DNA from: Caulobacter segnis | Lineage (GTDB): Bacteria; Pseudomonadota; Alphaproteobacteria; Caulobacterales; Caulobacteraceae | Assembly: GCF_019931575.1 (NCBI RefSeq) | Contig: NZ_CP082923.1 | Location: 2,418,001-2,482,000, forward strand | DNA length: 64,000 nt | Direction of reading: 5' to 3' | In this document: positions 7,604-16,541 of the stretch, piece by piece | Layout: each line of letters begins with the position of its first letter | Numbering within the stretch: the first letter of the stretch is position 1 | Made by a program: the position numbers and the translations under genes | Notes under the pieces: generated by a model | The model's database searches: none | What the model saw: the letters and a program-made list of their open reading frames with translations, nothing else | What the model was told of the DNA's origin: nothing

Positions 7604-9928
7604 TCAGAACCGGTAGTTGGCGCTCAGGATCGCGGCGCGGCCGTCGCCGGGCGTGGCCCAGCCGTTGTTGCGGCCGCGCGTGTAGTACTCCTCGTCGGCG
7701 ATGTTCTTGACGTTGAGCTGCAGGTCCAAGTTGTCGTTGACCTTGAAGGCGGCCATGGCGTTGTGGACCCAGTAGTCCTGGCTCTTGTAGAGCGGGGCCA
7801 CGCCATTGTTCAGGTAGAACGCGCCCTGATAGGTCGCGCCGTAGCCGATCGTGATGCGCGGCGTGACCTGATAGGTCGTCCACAGGCTGCCCGAGTTCTC
7901 GGGCGTGTTGGTCAGCGGGTTGCCGGCCTGGGCGTCGATGCCCGTATTGGCCAGGGTGCGGTCCGAAACGCTCTGGATCACTTCGCTGTCCAGATAGGTG
8001 TAGTTGGCGAAGACCGACCACTTGTCGCTGATCTTGCCGCTGGCCCCCAGCGAGAAGCCGTCGACCCGCGACTTGCCGTCCAGGACCTGGTCGGGAAGCG
8101 TCGGATCGCCCGAGGCGACCTTGTAGTTGGTGCGCTCGTTGCGGAAGATCGCGGCGGTCAGCAGCAGGCGGCCCTCGAAGGTCTCCCACTTGCCGCCCAG
8201 CTCGATGTTCTCGCCCTTCTCCGGATCGACGTTGCAGTTGGCCGCGCCCGTGGTCGAGGTGGCCGTGCAGCCGCCGTTGACCGAGGCCTGCGACGGGGTC
8301 TGGGTGTTGCCATAGGCCAGGTACAGGCTGGCGTTCTTGACCGGCTTGAAGACCAGGCCGGCGCGGTACGAGAAAAGGTTGTCGCCGTTGCGGGCGATGG
8401 CGCCGACGGTCTCGACCGGACCCGTGGCCGGGTAAGGCGTGGCGATGCTGGTGGGAACGAACTCGCCGTCGGTCTTCTCGTAGCGCAGGCCGAAGTTGAA
8501 CTCGAGCTTGTCGCTGAGCTTGGCGGTGTCGAACAGATAGACGGCCTGATTGTCCATCTTGCCGTCGCTGCGCGCGGTGACCACGAAGTTCACCGGACCG
8601 GTATAGACCGTGTTCGGATTGGTGATCGACATCGCCGGCAGGGTCGGGTTCGGCGTCGCGCCGCCGGGGTTGCGCAGCGAGTTGCCGCTGTCGAGGTGAT
8701 AGTCCTCGGAGCCGATCGAGAAGCCGACGACCAGGTTGTGCTGGACGCCGCCGGTGGCGAACCGAGCGTTGAAGTCGGTCTGGCTGTAGAACAGCTTGTT
8801 CTTGGTGTCGCGCGTCGTGCCGCGCGGACCGCTGGGCGTGAAGGTGTTCGGCGCCGTGCAGGCCGCGCCCGCCGGGGTCTGTCCGTTGGCCAGGCACCAG
8901 GTCCCTTGCGGCGGGTCGACGCGGCTGAACTGGGTGACTTCCTGGTAGCGGGTAAGGTTGCGGACCGAGAAGGCCTCGCTGAAGTCGTGCTCGAAGCGCG
9001 CCGTGAACGCGTCGACCTTGGTCTTCTGCCTGTCGACGTTCGAGTAGCCGTAGTAGTTGCCGGGATCCACACCCGGCAGCGGGCCGTGATAGAGCGCGTT
9101 GACGTAGTATGGCACGCCGTACTGCGGGACATTGTCGTCCGTCTGATGGACGTAGCTCAACGTCACGCGGGTGGGCGTGCCCAGGCCGAAGGCCACTGAC
9201 GGCGCGATCCCCCAGCGCTTGAACTGTTCGACGTCGCGGCCCGGGACGTCGTTGCGGTGGACCATCGCGTTCAGGCGCACGGCGATCGTGTCGGTCAGCG
9301 CCTTGTTGGTGTCGATCGTCAGGCGGCCGTACTTGTCCGTGCCGGCGCCCGCGCCGATCACCGTCTGGTCGCTGGCCTTGGGCGTCTTGGTGACGATGTT
9401 GATCGTGCCGCCCAGCGAGCCCGAGCCCGAATAGACCGAATTGGCGCCGGCGATCACCTCGACCTGTTCCAGGTTGAAGGGATCGGTGCGGGTGTACTGG
9501 GCGCTGTCGCGCACGCCGTCGACGGTGATGTCGTTATTGGCCGAGTAGCCGCGCAGGTTGATGCTGTCGCCATAGCCGCCGCCGCCCTCCCCGGCCCCGA
9601 AGGTGATGCCGGGCTGGGTGGATAGGATCTCGCGAAGCGACAGCAGGTTCTGGGCCGAGATCGTCTCGGACGAGATGATGGTGATCGACTGCGGGGTGTC
9701 GCGCAGATTGGCGGTGTTCTTCGAGGAGGACAGCTTCTCCTTCTTGGCGTCGATCTGGACGCCCGAGATCTCGTTGGCGCTGTCGGCCGGGCTGGCGGTC
9801 GGGGCCGGAGCGTCCGCCGCGTGCGCCAGGGCTGGCGCCAGGCCGAGACCGGCCAGGCCGGCGACGGCGCTCATGCCCATCGCGCGACGGCTGCGAGCGC
9901 GAACATAGCCGCGTGAGATGTGTTGCAT
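7604..9928 (-). CDS. TonB-dependent siderophore receptor, Fiu/catecholate type
   Basis: This 774-residue receptor has a basic N-terminus and hydrophobic signal sequence cleaved after AHA (about residue 38), a TonB-box region (EISGVQIDAKKEK), a plug (about 70-190, with LRDTPQSITIISSE, NNDITVDGVRD and VEVIAGANSVYSGSGSLGG) and a 22-strand-type barrel ending in ANYRF. The DTPQSI and DGVRD blocks are typical of the TonB-siderophore family that includes Fiu and FhuE. It probably imports ferric catecholate siderophores across the outer membrane. ATG at 9928 gives a normal signal peptide; an in-frame upstream start at 9964 would add an unneeded 12 residues. A Fur-like box lies upstream and a Fur-like regulator is divergent, so iron control is likely. 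Confidence 0.88.
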   Translation of the reverse strand: MQHISRGYVRARSRRAMGMSAVAGLAGLGLAPALAHAADAPAPTASPADSANEISGVQIDAKKEKLSSSKNTANLRDTPQSITIISSETISAQNLLSLREILSTQPGITFGAGEGGGGYGDSINLRGYSANNDITVDGVRDSAQYTRTDPFNLEQVEVIAGANSVYSGSGSLGGTINIVTKTPKASDQTVIGAGAGTDKYGRLTIDTNKALTDTIAVRLNAMVHRNDVPGRDVEQFKRWGIAPSVAFGLGTPTRVTLSYVHQTDDNVPQYGVPYYVNALYHGPLPGVDPGNYYGYSNVDRQKTKVDAFTARFEHDFSEAFSVRNLTRYQEVTQFSRVDPPQGTWCLANGQTPAGAACTAPNTFTPSGPRGTTRDTKNKLFYSQTDFNARFATGGVQHNLVVGFSIGSEDYHLDSGNSLRNPGGATPNPTLPAMSITNPNTVYTGPVNFVVTARSDGKMDNQAVYLFDTAKLSDKLEFNFGLRYEKTDGEFVPTSIATPYPATGPVETVGAIARNGDNLFSYRAGLVFKPVKNASLYLAYGNTQTPSQASVNGGCTATSTTGAANCNVDPEKGENIELGGKWETFEGRLLLTAAIFRNERTNYKVASGDPTLPDQVLDGKSRVDGFSLGASGKISDKWSVFANYTYLDSEVIQSVSDRTLANTGIDAQAGNPLTNTPENSGSLWTTYQVTPRITIGYGATYQGAFYLNNGVAPLYKSQDYWVHNAMAAFKVNDNLDLQLNVKNIADEEYYTRGRNNGWATPGDGRAAILSANYRF

Positions 9929-10003
9929 GTCTGAACCCCCGAAACGCCGCAACAGCGCGGCCACGCTTGAGATTGCGAGGCGTTCTTAGTTTTTTACCGT
10001 AAG

Positions 10004-10036
10004 ATTGCAATAGCAATTAAGAGTCATTATCAGAAC
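10004..10036. promoter_or_regulatory. Fur-like box between receptor and Fur-like regulator
   Basis: The sequence around 10006-10031 (TTGCAATAGCAATTAAGAGT, then CATTAT) is the most AT-rich part of the 137-bp divergent gap. Its part at 10014-10031 matches the box near 6667 at 14 of 18 positions. It carries a GAGTC CcrM-type site at 10021-10025. It could control both the receptor (minus) and the regulator gene (plus). Confidence 0.5.
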
Positions 10037-10065
10037 AAAATCGAGCACGCCCCGGAGACGCGCAC

Positions 10066-10515
10066 GTGAGCCAGCCCGTGACGGCGTCCGCGCCGCCCAT
10101 CGAAAACACGTCCGGCTCGAGCGGGCGGACCGGCGTCCGGTTCACCGAGGCGCGACGGGACATCATGGACCTGCTGGGCCAAGCCCCCTCGCCCCTGGAC
10201 GCGGAAGCCATCTACGCGCGCCTGCGGGACGGCGGTTCCCGGCGCAATCGCGCCTCGATCTATCGCGCCTTGCAGCACCTGCAGGCCCGAGGTGCCGTGC
10301 TGGGCTACGCCGTCGGTCGCCGCCGGGTGTTTCGGGTCGCGGACGCAACGCCCGTCGTGCGGATCCTGGATCGCCTGACGGGGCAGCCCTCGCTCGCGGA
10401 CATCGGCGCGGTGACGGCGCAGATCGAGGCCGCGCTGGAGGCGCAGGGACTTCAGCTACGCGGCTATGTCGAGCTTCACGTGGCGCCGCTGTCGAAGGGG
10501 GCTGGCGCCGCCTAG
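10066..10515 (+). CDS. Fur-family-like regulator without metal-binding residues
   Basis: The 149-residue protein starts at GTG and resembles Fur in its winged-helix half (about residues 24-92: RFTEARRDIMDLLGQ, DAEAIYARLRD, NRASIYRALQHLQARGAV, RRRVFRVAD). The second half keeps the Fur length and a dimerisation-like end (IEAALEAQGLQLRGYVELHV). However, the histidine-rich segment and the CxxC metal ligands are gone: there is no cysteine in the protein and only two scattered histidines. True Fur, Zur and Irr proteins sense metal or haem through those residues. It sits divergent to the siderophore receptor, so it may regulate it by a non-metal signal, or be a local modulator. Its stop shares CTAG with the next convergent gene. 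Confidence 0.7.
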   Translation: MSQPVTASAPPIENTSGSSGRTGVRFTEARRDIMDLLGQAPSPLDAEAIYARLRDGGSRRNRASIYRALQHLQARGAVLGYAVGRRRVFRVADATPVVRILDRLTGQPSLADIGAVTAQIEAALEAQGLQLRGYVELHVAPLSKGAGAA

Positions 10516-11567
10516 TTTCTCGCCGGGCCGACCGACTGGCGGTGCACCAGGGTCAGGTCGATCCGCTCGTGCGGCCAGCTGGTGCGCGCGCCGCTGATCA
10601 TGTCCAGCAGCCGCTCGGTCACGGCCTGGGCCATGTCGACCAGCGGCCGCCGGATGGTGGTCAGGGCGGGCGTGATCATCGAGGCGATGTCGCTGCCGTC
10701 GAAGCCGGCGAGCGACAGCTGATCGGGAATGGACACCCCGCGTTCGCGGGCGATCTTGGCCACGGCGGCGGCCATGATGTCGTTGGCGGCGAAGATCGCC
10801 GTCGGCGGCTGGTCCAGGGACAGCAGCGCCGCGGCCGCGGCCGCGCCGCTGTCGAAGCCATAGTCGCCCTGGCGCAGATAGGCCTCGGGCATGCTCCCGC
10901 CGATGCCTTCGAGGAAGCCGGCCTTGCGTTCCTGGGCTGAGCGGAAGTGCGCCGGTCCCTCGACCATGGCGATCCTACGGTGCCCAAGCTCCAGCAGGTG
11001 CTGGCCCAGGGCCCGGGTCGCGCCCCGCTCGTTGCTGACCAGCATGCAGGGATATTCGGGCAGCGACACCGACGCGATCCCGACCGACGGCACGCCCAGG
11101 CGCGTCAGGCGCTCGGGAATGGCGGCGATCTCGGACGTCGGCGGCAGGACGATCAAGCCATCCACGCGCGAGCGCCGCACGAAGTTCTCGATGTCGGTGG
11201 CGATGTCGGGATTGGCGAAATGCACCGGGCGGACGACCAGTTCGTAGCCGTGCGAGGAGCAGGCCTCGACGATGCCGCGCTGCAGGGCGCCGATCACGTG
11301 GGCGTTGGGATCGTCCTGGACCATGGCGATCAGGAACGAGCGCCCGGAAGCCAGGGCTCGCGCCCGGGTGCTGGGGCTGTAGCCGAGGCGCTCGATGGTC
11401 TCGAGCACGGCCTTGCGCGTCTCGGCGCCGACATGAGGCGACTCGTTGAGCACCCGGGAGACGGTGCGAATCGACACGCCGGCCGCGAGGGCGACGTCGT
11501 CGATCGTGACGGACAGCGCCGCGCCAAACTCGCCTCGCCCCACGCGGATCTCCCTTGTTCCCAGCAT
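10512..11567 (-). CDS. LacI-family regulator of the pectin locus
   Basis: The 351-residue protein has a LacI helix-turn-helix (about residues 19-45, VTIDDVALAAGVSIRTVSRV), the hinge helix SPSTRARALASGRS, and a periplasmic-binding-like effector domain (FLIAMVQDDPNAHVIGALQRG, LGHRRIAMVEGP, FAANDIMAAAVAKIARERG, AGFDGSDIAS). LacI proteins bind palindromic operators and usually release them when a sugar or uronate binds. ATG at 11567 gives a normal length; the frame remains open far upstream without LacI similarity. It is divergent from the GH28 gene, and three 14-bp operator-like sequences lie between them, so it probably represses both. The effector is likely a galacturonate-derived sugar, by inference from neighbours. 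Confidence 0.87.
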   Translation of the reverse strand: MLGTREIRVGRGEFGAALSVTIDDVALAAGVSIRTVSRVLNESPHVGAETRKAVLETIERLGYSPSTRARALASGRSFLIAMVQDDPNAHVIGALQRGIVEACSSHGYELVVRPVHFANPDIATDIENFVRRSRVDGLIVLPPTSEIAAIPERLTRLGVPSVGIASVSLPEYPCMLVSNERGATRALGQHLLELGHRRIAMVEGPAHFRSAQERKAGFLEGIGGSMPEAYLRQGDYGFDSGAAAAAALLSLDQPPTAIFAANDIMAAAVAKIARERGVSIPDQLSLAGFDGSDIASMITPALTTIRRPLVDMAQAVTERLLDMISGARTSWPHERIDLTLVHRQSVGPARN

Positions 11568-11593
11568 GTGGCATACAACGGCATTTATATGAT

Positions 11594-11649
11594 TGCTAGC
11601 GTTGGCATTCGCGCTGCCAGCGCTGGCATTTTTAATGCTACCGCTACCA
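11594..11649. promoter_or_regulatory. Three LacI-type operators spaced 21 bp apart
   Basis: Three 14-bp elements start at 11594 (TGCTAGCGTTGGCA), 11615 (TGCCAGCGCTGGCA, a perfect palindrome) and 11636 (TGCTACCGCTACCA). Each start is exactly 21 bp after the previous one, two helical turns, so bound dimers would sit on the same DNA face. The central CG within a 14-bp palindrome is the standard LacI-family layout. They lie between the divergent lacI-type and GH28 genes, and a TTGACT promoter-like hexamer at 11657-11662 follows on the GH28 side. Confidence 0.75.
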
Positions 11650-11730
11650 TTTCCCATTGACTCCACCCTGAGTGCGGCGTTTTCCTCTGGCTCAACGGCC
11701 CGCGCCAGACGGGTTTGGGGGAGCGCAAGG

Positions 11731-13320
11731 ATGAGACTCGACCGTAGAGGAATAATGCTGGCGGGCCTGGTCGGGGCCAGCGCGATGACGCCCGCGAACC
11801 CCGCGTCCGCGGCGGCGCCCAAGCCCACCTCGCCTGCCGACCACTGGTTCAACATCCGCGACTACGGCGCCGTCGGCGATGGCGCGCGGATCGACACGAC
11901 GGCCATCAACAAGGCGATCGCGGCCGCCGCGGCGCATGGCGGCGGCACGGTCTATTTCCCGCCGGGAACCTACGCCAGCTACACCCTGCGCCTGAAGAGC
12001 AAGGTCACCCTGCTGCTGGACGTCGGCGCGGTGCTGCTGGCCGCCGACACGCCGCCGGGCGGTCCCGGCTACGACAGCCCGGACGAGGGCGCGGCTGACA
12101 ACAAGTTCCAAGACTACGGCCACAGCCACTGGGCCAACAGCCTGATCTATGGCGAGGGCCTGCACGACATCGCGATCGTTGGCCAGGGGCTGATCTGGGG
12201 CAAGGGCCTCAGCCGGGGCCATCGCTTCGAGACCGATCCGCCCGACGTCAGCGGTCCCGGCGTCGGCGACAAGGCCATCGCCCTGAAGAACTGCCGCAAC
12301 GTGCTGCTCCGCGACTTCAAGGTGCTGCAGGGCGGCTGGTTCGCCCTGCTGGCCACCGGCGTCGACAACATGACCATCGACAACCTGGTCGTGGACACCA
12401 ATCGCGACGGCTTGGACATCGACTGCTGCCGCAATGTCCGCGTCACCAACTGCACGATCAACTCGCCGTGGGACGACGGCATCTGCCCCAAGAGCTCGTT
12501 CGCGCTGGGCTATGCCCGGCCGACCGAGAACCTGACCATCTCGGACTGCTTCCTGACCGGCGACTTCGAGATGGGTTCGGTGATCGACGGCACATGGAAG
12601 CGCATGCCGCCGACCTTCTCGGGCTATGGCCGCATCAAGCTGGGCACGGAGTCCAACGGCGGCTTCAAGAACGTCACCATCACCAACTGCGTGTTCGACA
12701 ACTGCTACGGCCTGGCGCTGGAGACGATGGACGGGGCCCTCACCGAGGACATCGCCATCAGCAACATCACCATGCGTGGCCTGCGCTTCCCGCCCCTGTT
12801 CCTGCGCCTGGGCAGCCGGATGCGCGGGCCGGCGGGCGCGGAGGTCGGCAAGCTGCGGCGGGTGACGATCCAGAATATCGTCAGCCACGGCGCCAAGCCC
12901 TGGCCCTCGATCATCGCCGGCGTCGCCGGTCATCCGGTCGAGGACGTCAAGATCAGCGACGTCTATTTCCACCAGCAGGGCGGCGGCTCGGCCGAGTTGG
13001 CCCGGCGCGATCCGCCCGAGGCCGACAAGGCCTATCCGGACCCCGACATGTTCGGCGACCTGCCGGCCAACGGCTTCTTCATCCGCCACGCCCGCAACAT
13101 CGAGATGAGCAACGTCGAGATCGCCGTCGAAGCGCCCGACGCGCGCCCGGCCTTCTGGATGCGGGACGTGACCGATATCGACCTCTTCCGCCTGCGCCTT
13201 CCCCGAGGGGCCGGCAAGGGGCCGGACTTCGCCCTGAATGAGGTCACGGGCTTCCGGAGCTTCGGCAGTCGCTGGCTCGAGGACAAGCGCTTCGACGGCG
13301 CCGTCACACAGACATTCTGA
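11731..13320 (+). CDS. Glycoside hydrolase family 28 (polygalacturonase-like), exported
   Basis: The 529-residue protein has an N-terminal signal (MRLDRRGIMLAGLVGASAMT, Tat-like RR) followed by the pectate-lyase-superfamily start FNIRDYGAVGDGARIDTTAI. A parallel beta-helix of repeated N-rich turns follows. GH28 motifs are visible: NRDGLDID (about residue 225), WDDGICPKS (about 248) and RIKLGTESNGG (about 302). In the family these supply aspartates for inverting hydrolysis of alpha-1,4-galacturonan. The usual GHG motif is not obvious, so the exact substrate could be rhamnogalacturonan or oligogalacturonide. ATG at 11731 follows GGGGGAG. It is divergent from the LacI gene and 65 bp before a receptor gene, fitting pectin use in the periplasm. 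Confidence 0.85.
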   Translation: MRLDRRGIMLAGLVGASAMTPANPASAAAPKPTSPADHWFNIRDYGAVGDGARIDTTAINKAIAAAAAHGGGTVYFPPGTYASYTLRLKSKVTLLLDVGAVLLAADTPPGGPGYDSPDEGAADNKFQDYGHSHWANSLIYGEGLHDIAIVGQGLIWGKGLSRGHRFETDPPDVSGPGVGDKAIALKNCRNVLLRDFKVLQGGWFALLATGVDNMTIDNLVVDTNRDGLDIDCCRNVRVTNCTINSPWDDGICPKSSFALGYARPTENLTISDCFLTGDFEMGSVIDGTWKRMPPTFSGYGRIKLGTESNGGFKNVTITNCVFDNCYGLALETMDGALTEDIAISNITMRGLRFPPLFLRLGSRMRGPAGAEVGKLRRVTIQNIVSHGAKPWPSIIAGVAGHPVEDVKISDVYFHQQGGGSAELARRDPPEADKAYPDPDMFGDLPANGFFIRHARNIEMSNVEIAVEAPDARPAFWMRDVTDIDLFRLRLPRGAGKGPDFALNEVTGFRSFGSRWLEDKRFDGAVTQTF

Positions 13321-13385
13321 CCGGCCGCCAAGGCCGACGGGATCAGCAAAGGGCGGCCGAAGAGCCGTCACAGGAGGGAATTCAA

Positions 13386-16300
13386 ATGAGCAACAAACAT
13401 TATCTGACCGCGGCCTCGCCGATCGCGCTCGCCGCTTTTCTGCTTTTGCCAGCGCTGGCAAACGCTCAAACCGCGCCCGCGCCCGCGCCCAGCGACGGCG
13501 CCGAGGTCGAGACCATCGTGGTCACGGGCTCGCGCCTGGCCTCGCGCGGCTTCGGCGCCCCGACGCCGGTCTCGGTGGTCGACGCCGAGGAGTTCAAGCA
13601 GTCGGGCGCCGTCAACGTCGAGCAGGTGCTGAACAACGCGCCGCAGTTCATCGGCTCGCAGAACAACGGCCCGACGGCCAACACCGTCCCCGGCGGCACG
13701 GCCACGCTGAACCTGCGCGGCTTCGGCGCCCAGCGGAACCTGGTGCTGGTCAACGGCCGTCGCTTCGCCATCGCCGGCGCGGACCAGACGACCGACATCA
13801 ACACCATCCCCGCCTCGCTGATCCGTCAGACCGAGGTCGTCACCGGCGGCTCGTCGGCCGTCTACGGCTCGGACGCCATCACCGGCGTGGTCAACTTCGT
13901 CCTACGCCAGGATTTCGAGGGCGTGGAGCTGAACGTTCAGGAAAACTGGGACAGCCACACCACAACGCGCACCCACAACATCGACCTGACGGTCGGCGGT
14001 AACTTCGCCGACGGCAAGGGCAACGCCGTCGTGTCGGTGAACTATCTGGACCGCGGCGCCATCTCCCGGCGGATGCGGGGGAATTGGGCCTATGACTCGC
14101 TGTCGGACGGCTGCGTCACCGCCGCCTCGTTCAGCAAGAGCAAGGCGGGAACACCGTTCTCGCCGCCGTCCGGCCAGACCTGCGTGCAGGCCGGCGGTCG
14201 CCAGGGCCTGATCGCCGGCGGCAGCGGCGACATTCCGAACGGCCGCTTCACCGGCGTGCCGCTGGTCGGCTCGTCCACCTCGAACCCGGCCCTGGACGCG
14301 GCCCTGACCGCCGCCGGCCTGGGCGGCATGGGCTCGCGCGGTTTCACCTTCAACGACGCCGGCACGACGGCCCGCCCCGCCCTCACCCCGCAGGACGACT
14401 TCAACCTGGGCCCCGACAACTACCTCATCATCCCGCAGAAGCGCTGGATGCTGAACGCGATGGGCCACTACGACTTCAACAGCAAGGTCACCGGCTACGT
14501 CGAGGCGCACTACAGCAACAACGTCGTCGACATGCAGCTGGCCCCGACCAACATCAACGGGCCGTTCCTGTTCAACGTGAACAACCCCTACCTCTCGACC
14601 CAGATGCAGGAAGTCCTGCGCCAGATGGACCTGAAGGAGGTGGGCACGACGACGGTGACGACCGGCACGGCCAGCCGCACTACGGTGGCGGGCGATGGTC
14701 TGGCGGTGATCAATGTCGGCCGCCGCCTGCGCGAGGTCGGCCTGCGCCGCAACAACGCCGAACGCAACGTCTTCCGCTTCGCCGCCGGTTTCCGGGGCGA
14801 GCTGGGCGACGTGTCGGAAAGCTTCCTGCGCGACCTGAAGTACGACGCCTACTACACCTACGCCCGTACCTCCGAGACCGACCACCAGGACGGCAACGTC
14901 TCGCGCAGCCGCTTCCAGGCCAACCTGCTGTCGGTCGGCGGCGCCGCGCCGGTGCTGAACATCTTCGGCTCGAACATCTCGGCCGCCGGCGTCCAGGCCA
15001 TCGCCATCGGGGCCACCAACATCACCGAGGCCAAGCAGCAGGTCGCCGCCGCCAACCTGTCGGGCGAGGCCTTCAGCCTGCCGGCCGGTCCTGTCGACTT
15101 CTCCGCGGGCCTGGAGTGGCGCTACAACGCCGCCAAGTACATTCCCGACGAGTTCCTGCGCTCCGGCGACGTGGTCGGCTTCAACCCCGGCCTGCCGACG
15201 GGCGGCAGCACGATCGTCAAGGAAGTCTACGGTGAAGTCCGCGCCCCGATCCTGGCCGATCTGCCGTTCATCAAGAACCTGACCGCCAACGGCGCCTTCC
15301 GCTATTCGGACTACAATCTGAAGGGCGTCGGCGGGGTGTGGACCTATTCGGTTGGCGGCGCCTGGGCCGTGACCTCGGACCTGAACTTCCGCGGCCAGTT
15401 CCAGCACGCCATTCGCGCGCCGAACGTCGGCGAGCTGTACGGCGGTCTGGCCCAGAGCTTCGACGCGGCCACCGACCCCTGCTCCAGCCGCGCCCCGAGC
15501 GCCCAGCAGACCGCCGCCGTCCGCGCCGTCTGCGAGGCCACCGGCGTGCCGGCCGCCCAGGTCTTTTCGGCGGGCGTGCAGTCCAACACCATTATCGGCA
15601 ACCTGTCGGGCGGCAACCCGAACGTCGGCATCGAGAAGTCGGACACCTACACGGTCGGCGTCGTGCTGACGCCGCGCGGGGTTCCGGGCCTGGCGGTCAG
15701 CGTCGACTACTTCAACATCGACCTGACGGGCGCCATCTCGCAACTGGGCGGCGGCCTGAACAACACGCTGAACCTCTGCTACTACGTCGTGCAGAGCGCC
15801 AGCAGCGAGTTCTGCCAGGCCATCAAGCGCAACCCGGTGACCGGCGAGATCGCTCCGCCCTACTACGCGACGATCACCAACGCCAACACCGGCGGCCTGA
15901 AGACGGCCGGCGTCGATTTCGCCGCCAACTACCGGTTCAAGACCGACTTCGGCTGGCTGCCGGACGACAGCGGCTTCGACATCTCGACCAACTGGACCTG
16001 GACCGACGAGTTCACCTCGACGCCCGTCCAGGCCTTCCCGAACATCAAGAACTACTGCGTCGGGGCGTTCGGCACGGCCTGCGGCCAGCCGATCCCGGAA
16101 TGGAAGGGCGGCACGCGGATCACCTGGCGCACGGGCCCGCTCAGCCTGAGCGTCAAGCACCGCTTCATCGGTTCGGTCACGACCGACAAGTACCTGCTGC
16201 CCAAGCGTTCGGGCGGCACGGTGCCGGACCTGGCCACCCTGACCAACCCCAAGCTGCCGGCCCAGAACTATTTCGACCTGTCGTTCAGCTATGATCTCAG

Positions 16301-16451
16301 CAACGGCGTGCAGATCTATGGCGGGGCGCAGAACATCTTCGACCGCGACCCGCCGATCGTCGGCAGCGCCGCACCGGGGGCCAACACCTACGCGGCGACC
16401 TACGACGTCCTGGGAACGACCATGTTCCTGGGCGGCCGCCTGAGGTTCTAG
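13386..16451 (+). CDS. TonB-dependent receptor, oligogalacturonide/pectin locus
   Basis: The 1021-residue receptor follows an AGGAGGG ribosome site. It has a signal peptide ending in LPALANAQ (about residue 27), a TonB box (ETIVVTGSRL, about 41), a plug with LNLRGFGAQRNLVLVNGRR and EVVTGGSSAVYGSDAITGV, and a long beta barrel ending in GGRLRF. The plug motifs are those of large sugar-type receptors in Caulobacter, Sphingomonas and Xanthomonas. By context it should import oligogalacturonides or arabinan fragments made by the flanking GH28 and GH43 enzymes. A perfect 18-bp palindrome matching the middle LacI operator lies within its signal-peptide codons. A stem-loop follows the stop. Confidence 0.87.
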   Translation: MSNKHYLTAASPIALAAFLLLPALANAQTAPAPAPSDGAEVETIVVTGSRLASRGFGAPTPVSVVDAEEFKQSGAVNVEQVLNNAPQFIGSQNNGPTANTVPGGTATLNLRGFGAQRNLVLVNGRRFAIAGADQTTDINTIPASLIRQTEVVTGGSSAVYGSDAITGVVNFVLRQDFEGVELNVQENWDSHTTTRTHNIDLTVGGNFADGKGNAVVSVNYLDRGAISRRMRGNWAYDSLSDGCVTAASFSKSKAGTPFSPPSGQTCVQAGGRQGLIAGGSGDIPNGRFTGVPLVGSSTSNPALDAALTAAGLGGMGSRGFTFNDAGTTARPALTPQDDFNLGPDNYLIIPQKRWMLNAMGHYDFNSKVTGYVEAHYSNNVVDMQLAPTNINGPFLFNVNNPYLSTQMQEVLRQMDLKEVGTTTVTTGTASRTTVAGDGLAVINVGRRLREVGLRRNNAERNVFRFAAGFRGELGDVSESFLRDLKYDAYYTYARTSETDHQDGNVSRSRFQANLLSVGGAAPVLNIFGSNISAAGVQAIAIGATNITEAKQQVAAANLSGEAFSLPAGPVDFSAGLEWRYNAAKYIPDEFLRSGDVVGFNPGLPTGGSTIVKEVYGEVRAPILADLPFIKNLTANGAFRYSDYNLKGVGGVWTYSVGGAWAVTSDLNFRGQFQHAIRAPNVGELYGGLAQSFDAATDPCSSRAPSAQQTAAVRAVCEATGVPAAQVFSAGVQSNTIIGNLSGGNPNVGIEKSDTYTVGVVLTPRGVPGLAVSVDYFNIDLTGAISQLGGGLNNTLNLCYYVVQSASSEFCQAIKRNPVTGEIAPPYYATITNANTGGLKTAGVDFAANYRFKTDFGWLPDDSGFDISTNWTWTDEFTSTPVQAFPNIKNYCVGAFGTACGQPIPEWKGGTRITWRTGPLSLSVKHRFIGSVTTDKYLLPKRSGGTVPDLATLTNPKLPAQNYFDLSFSYDLSNGVQIYGGAQNIFDRDPPIVGSAAPGANTYAATYDVLGTTMFLGGRLRF
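13445..13462. promoter_or_regulatory. Operator-like 18-bp palindrome inside the receptor gene
   Basis: TTTGCCAGCGCTGGCAAA is a perfect palindrome whose inner 14 bp are identical to the central operator at 11615-11628. It lies 59 bp into the receptor gene. It could be an intragenic operator, or a coincidence, because these bases also encode a common signal-peptidase-site sequence. Confidence 0.45.
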
Positions 16452-16541
16452 AGATCGCCTGGGCGAGGGCGCTCGTGCCTGTGTGGGGATCCCGACGCGT
16501 ATCTGTCGGCATGCCCCGCCGCCCTCCCCTGGCGCCGGCGT

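Noticed and set aside
13902-16160. Open frame of about 750 codons antisense to the pectin receptor
   Set aside because: It mirrors the receptor's codon bias, resembles no protein and lacks a ribosome site. The plus-strand receptor has all the expected domains.
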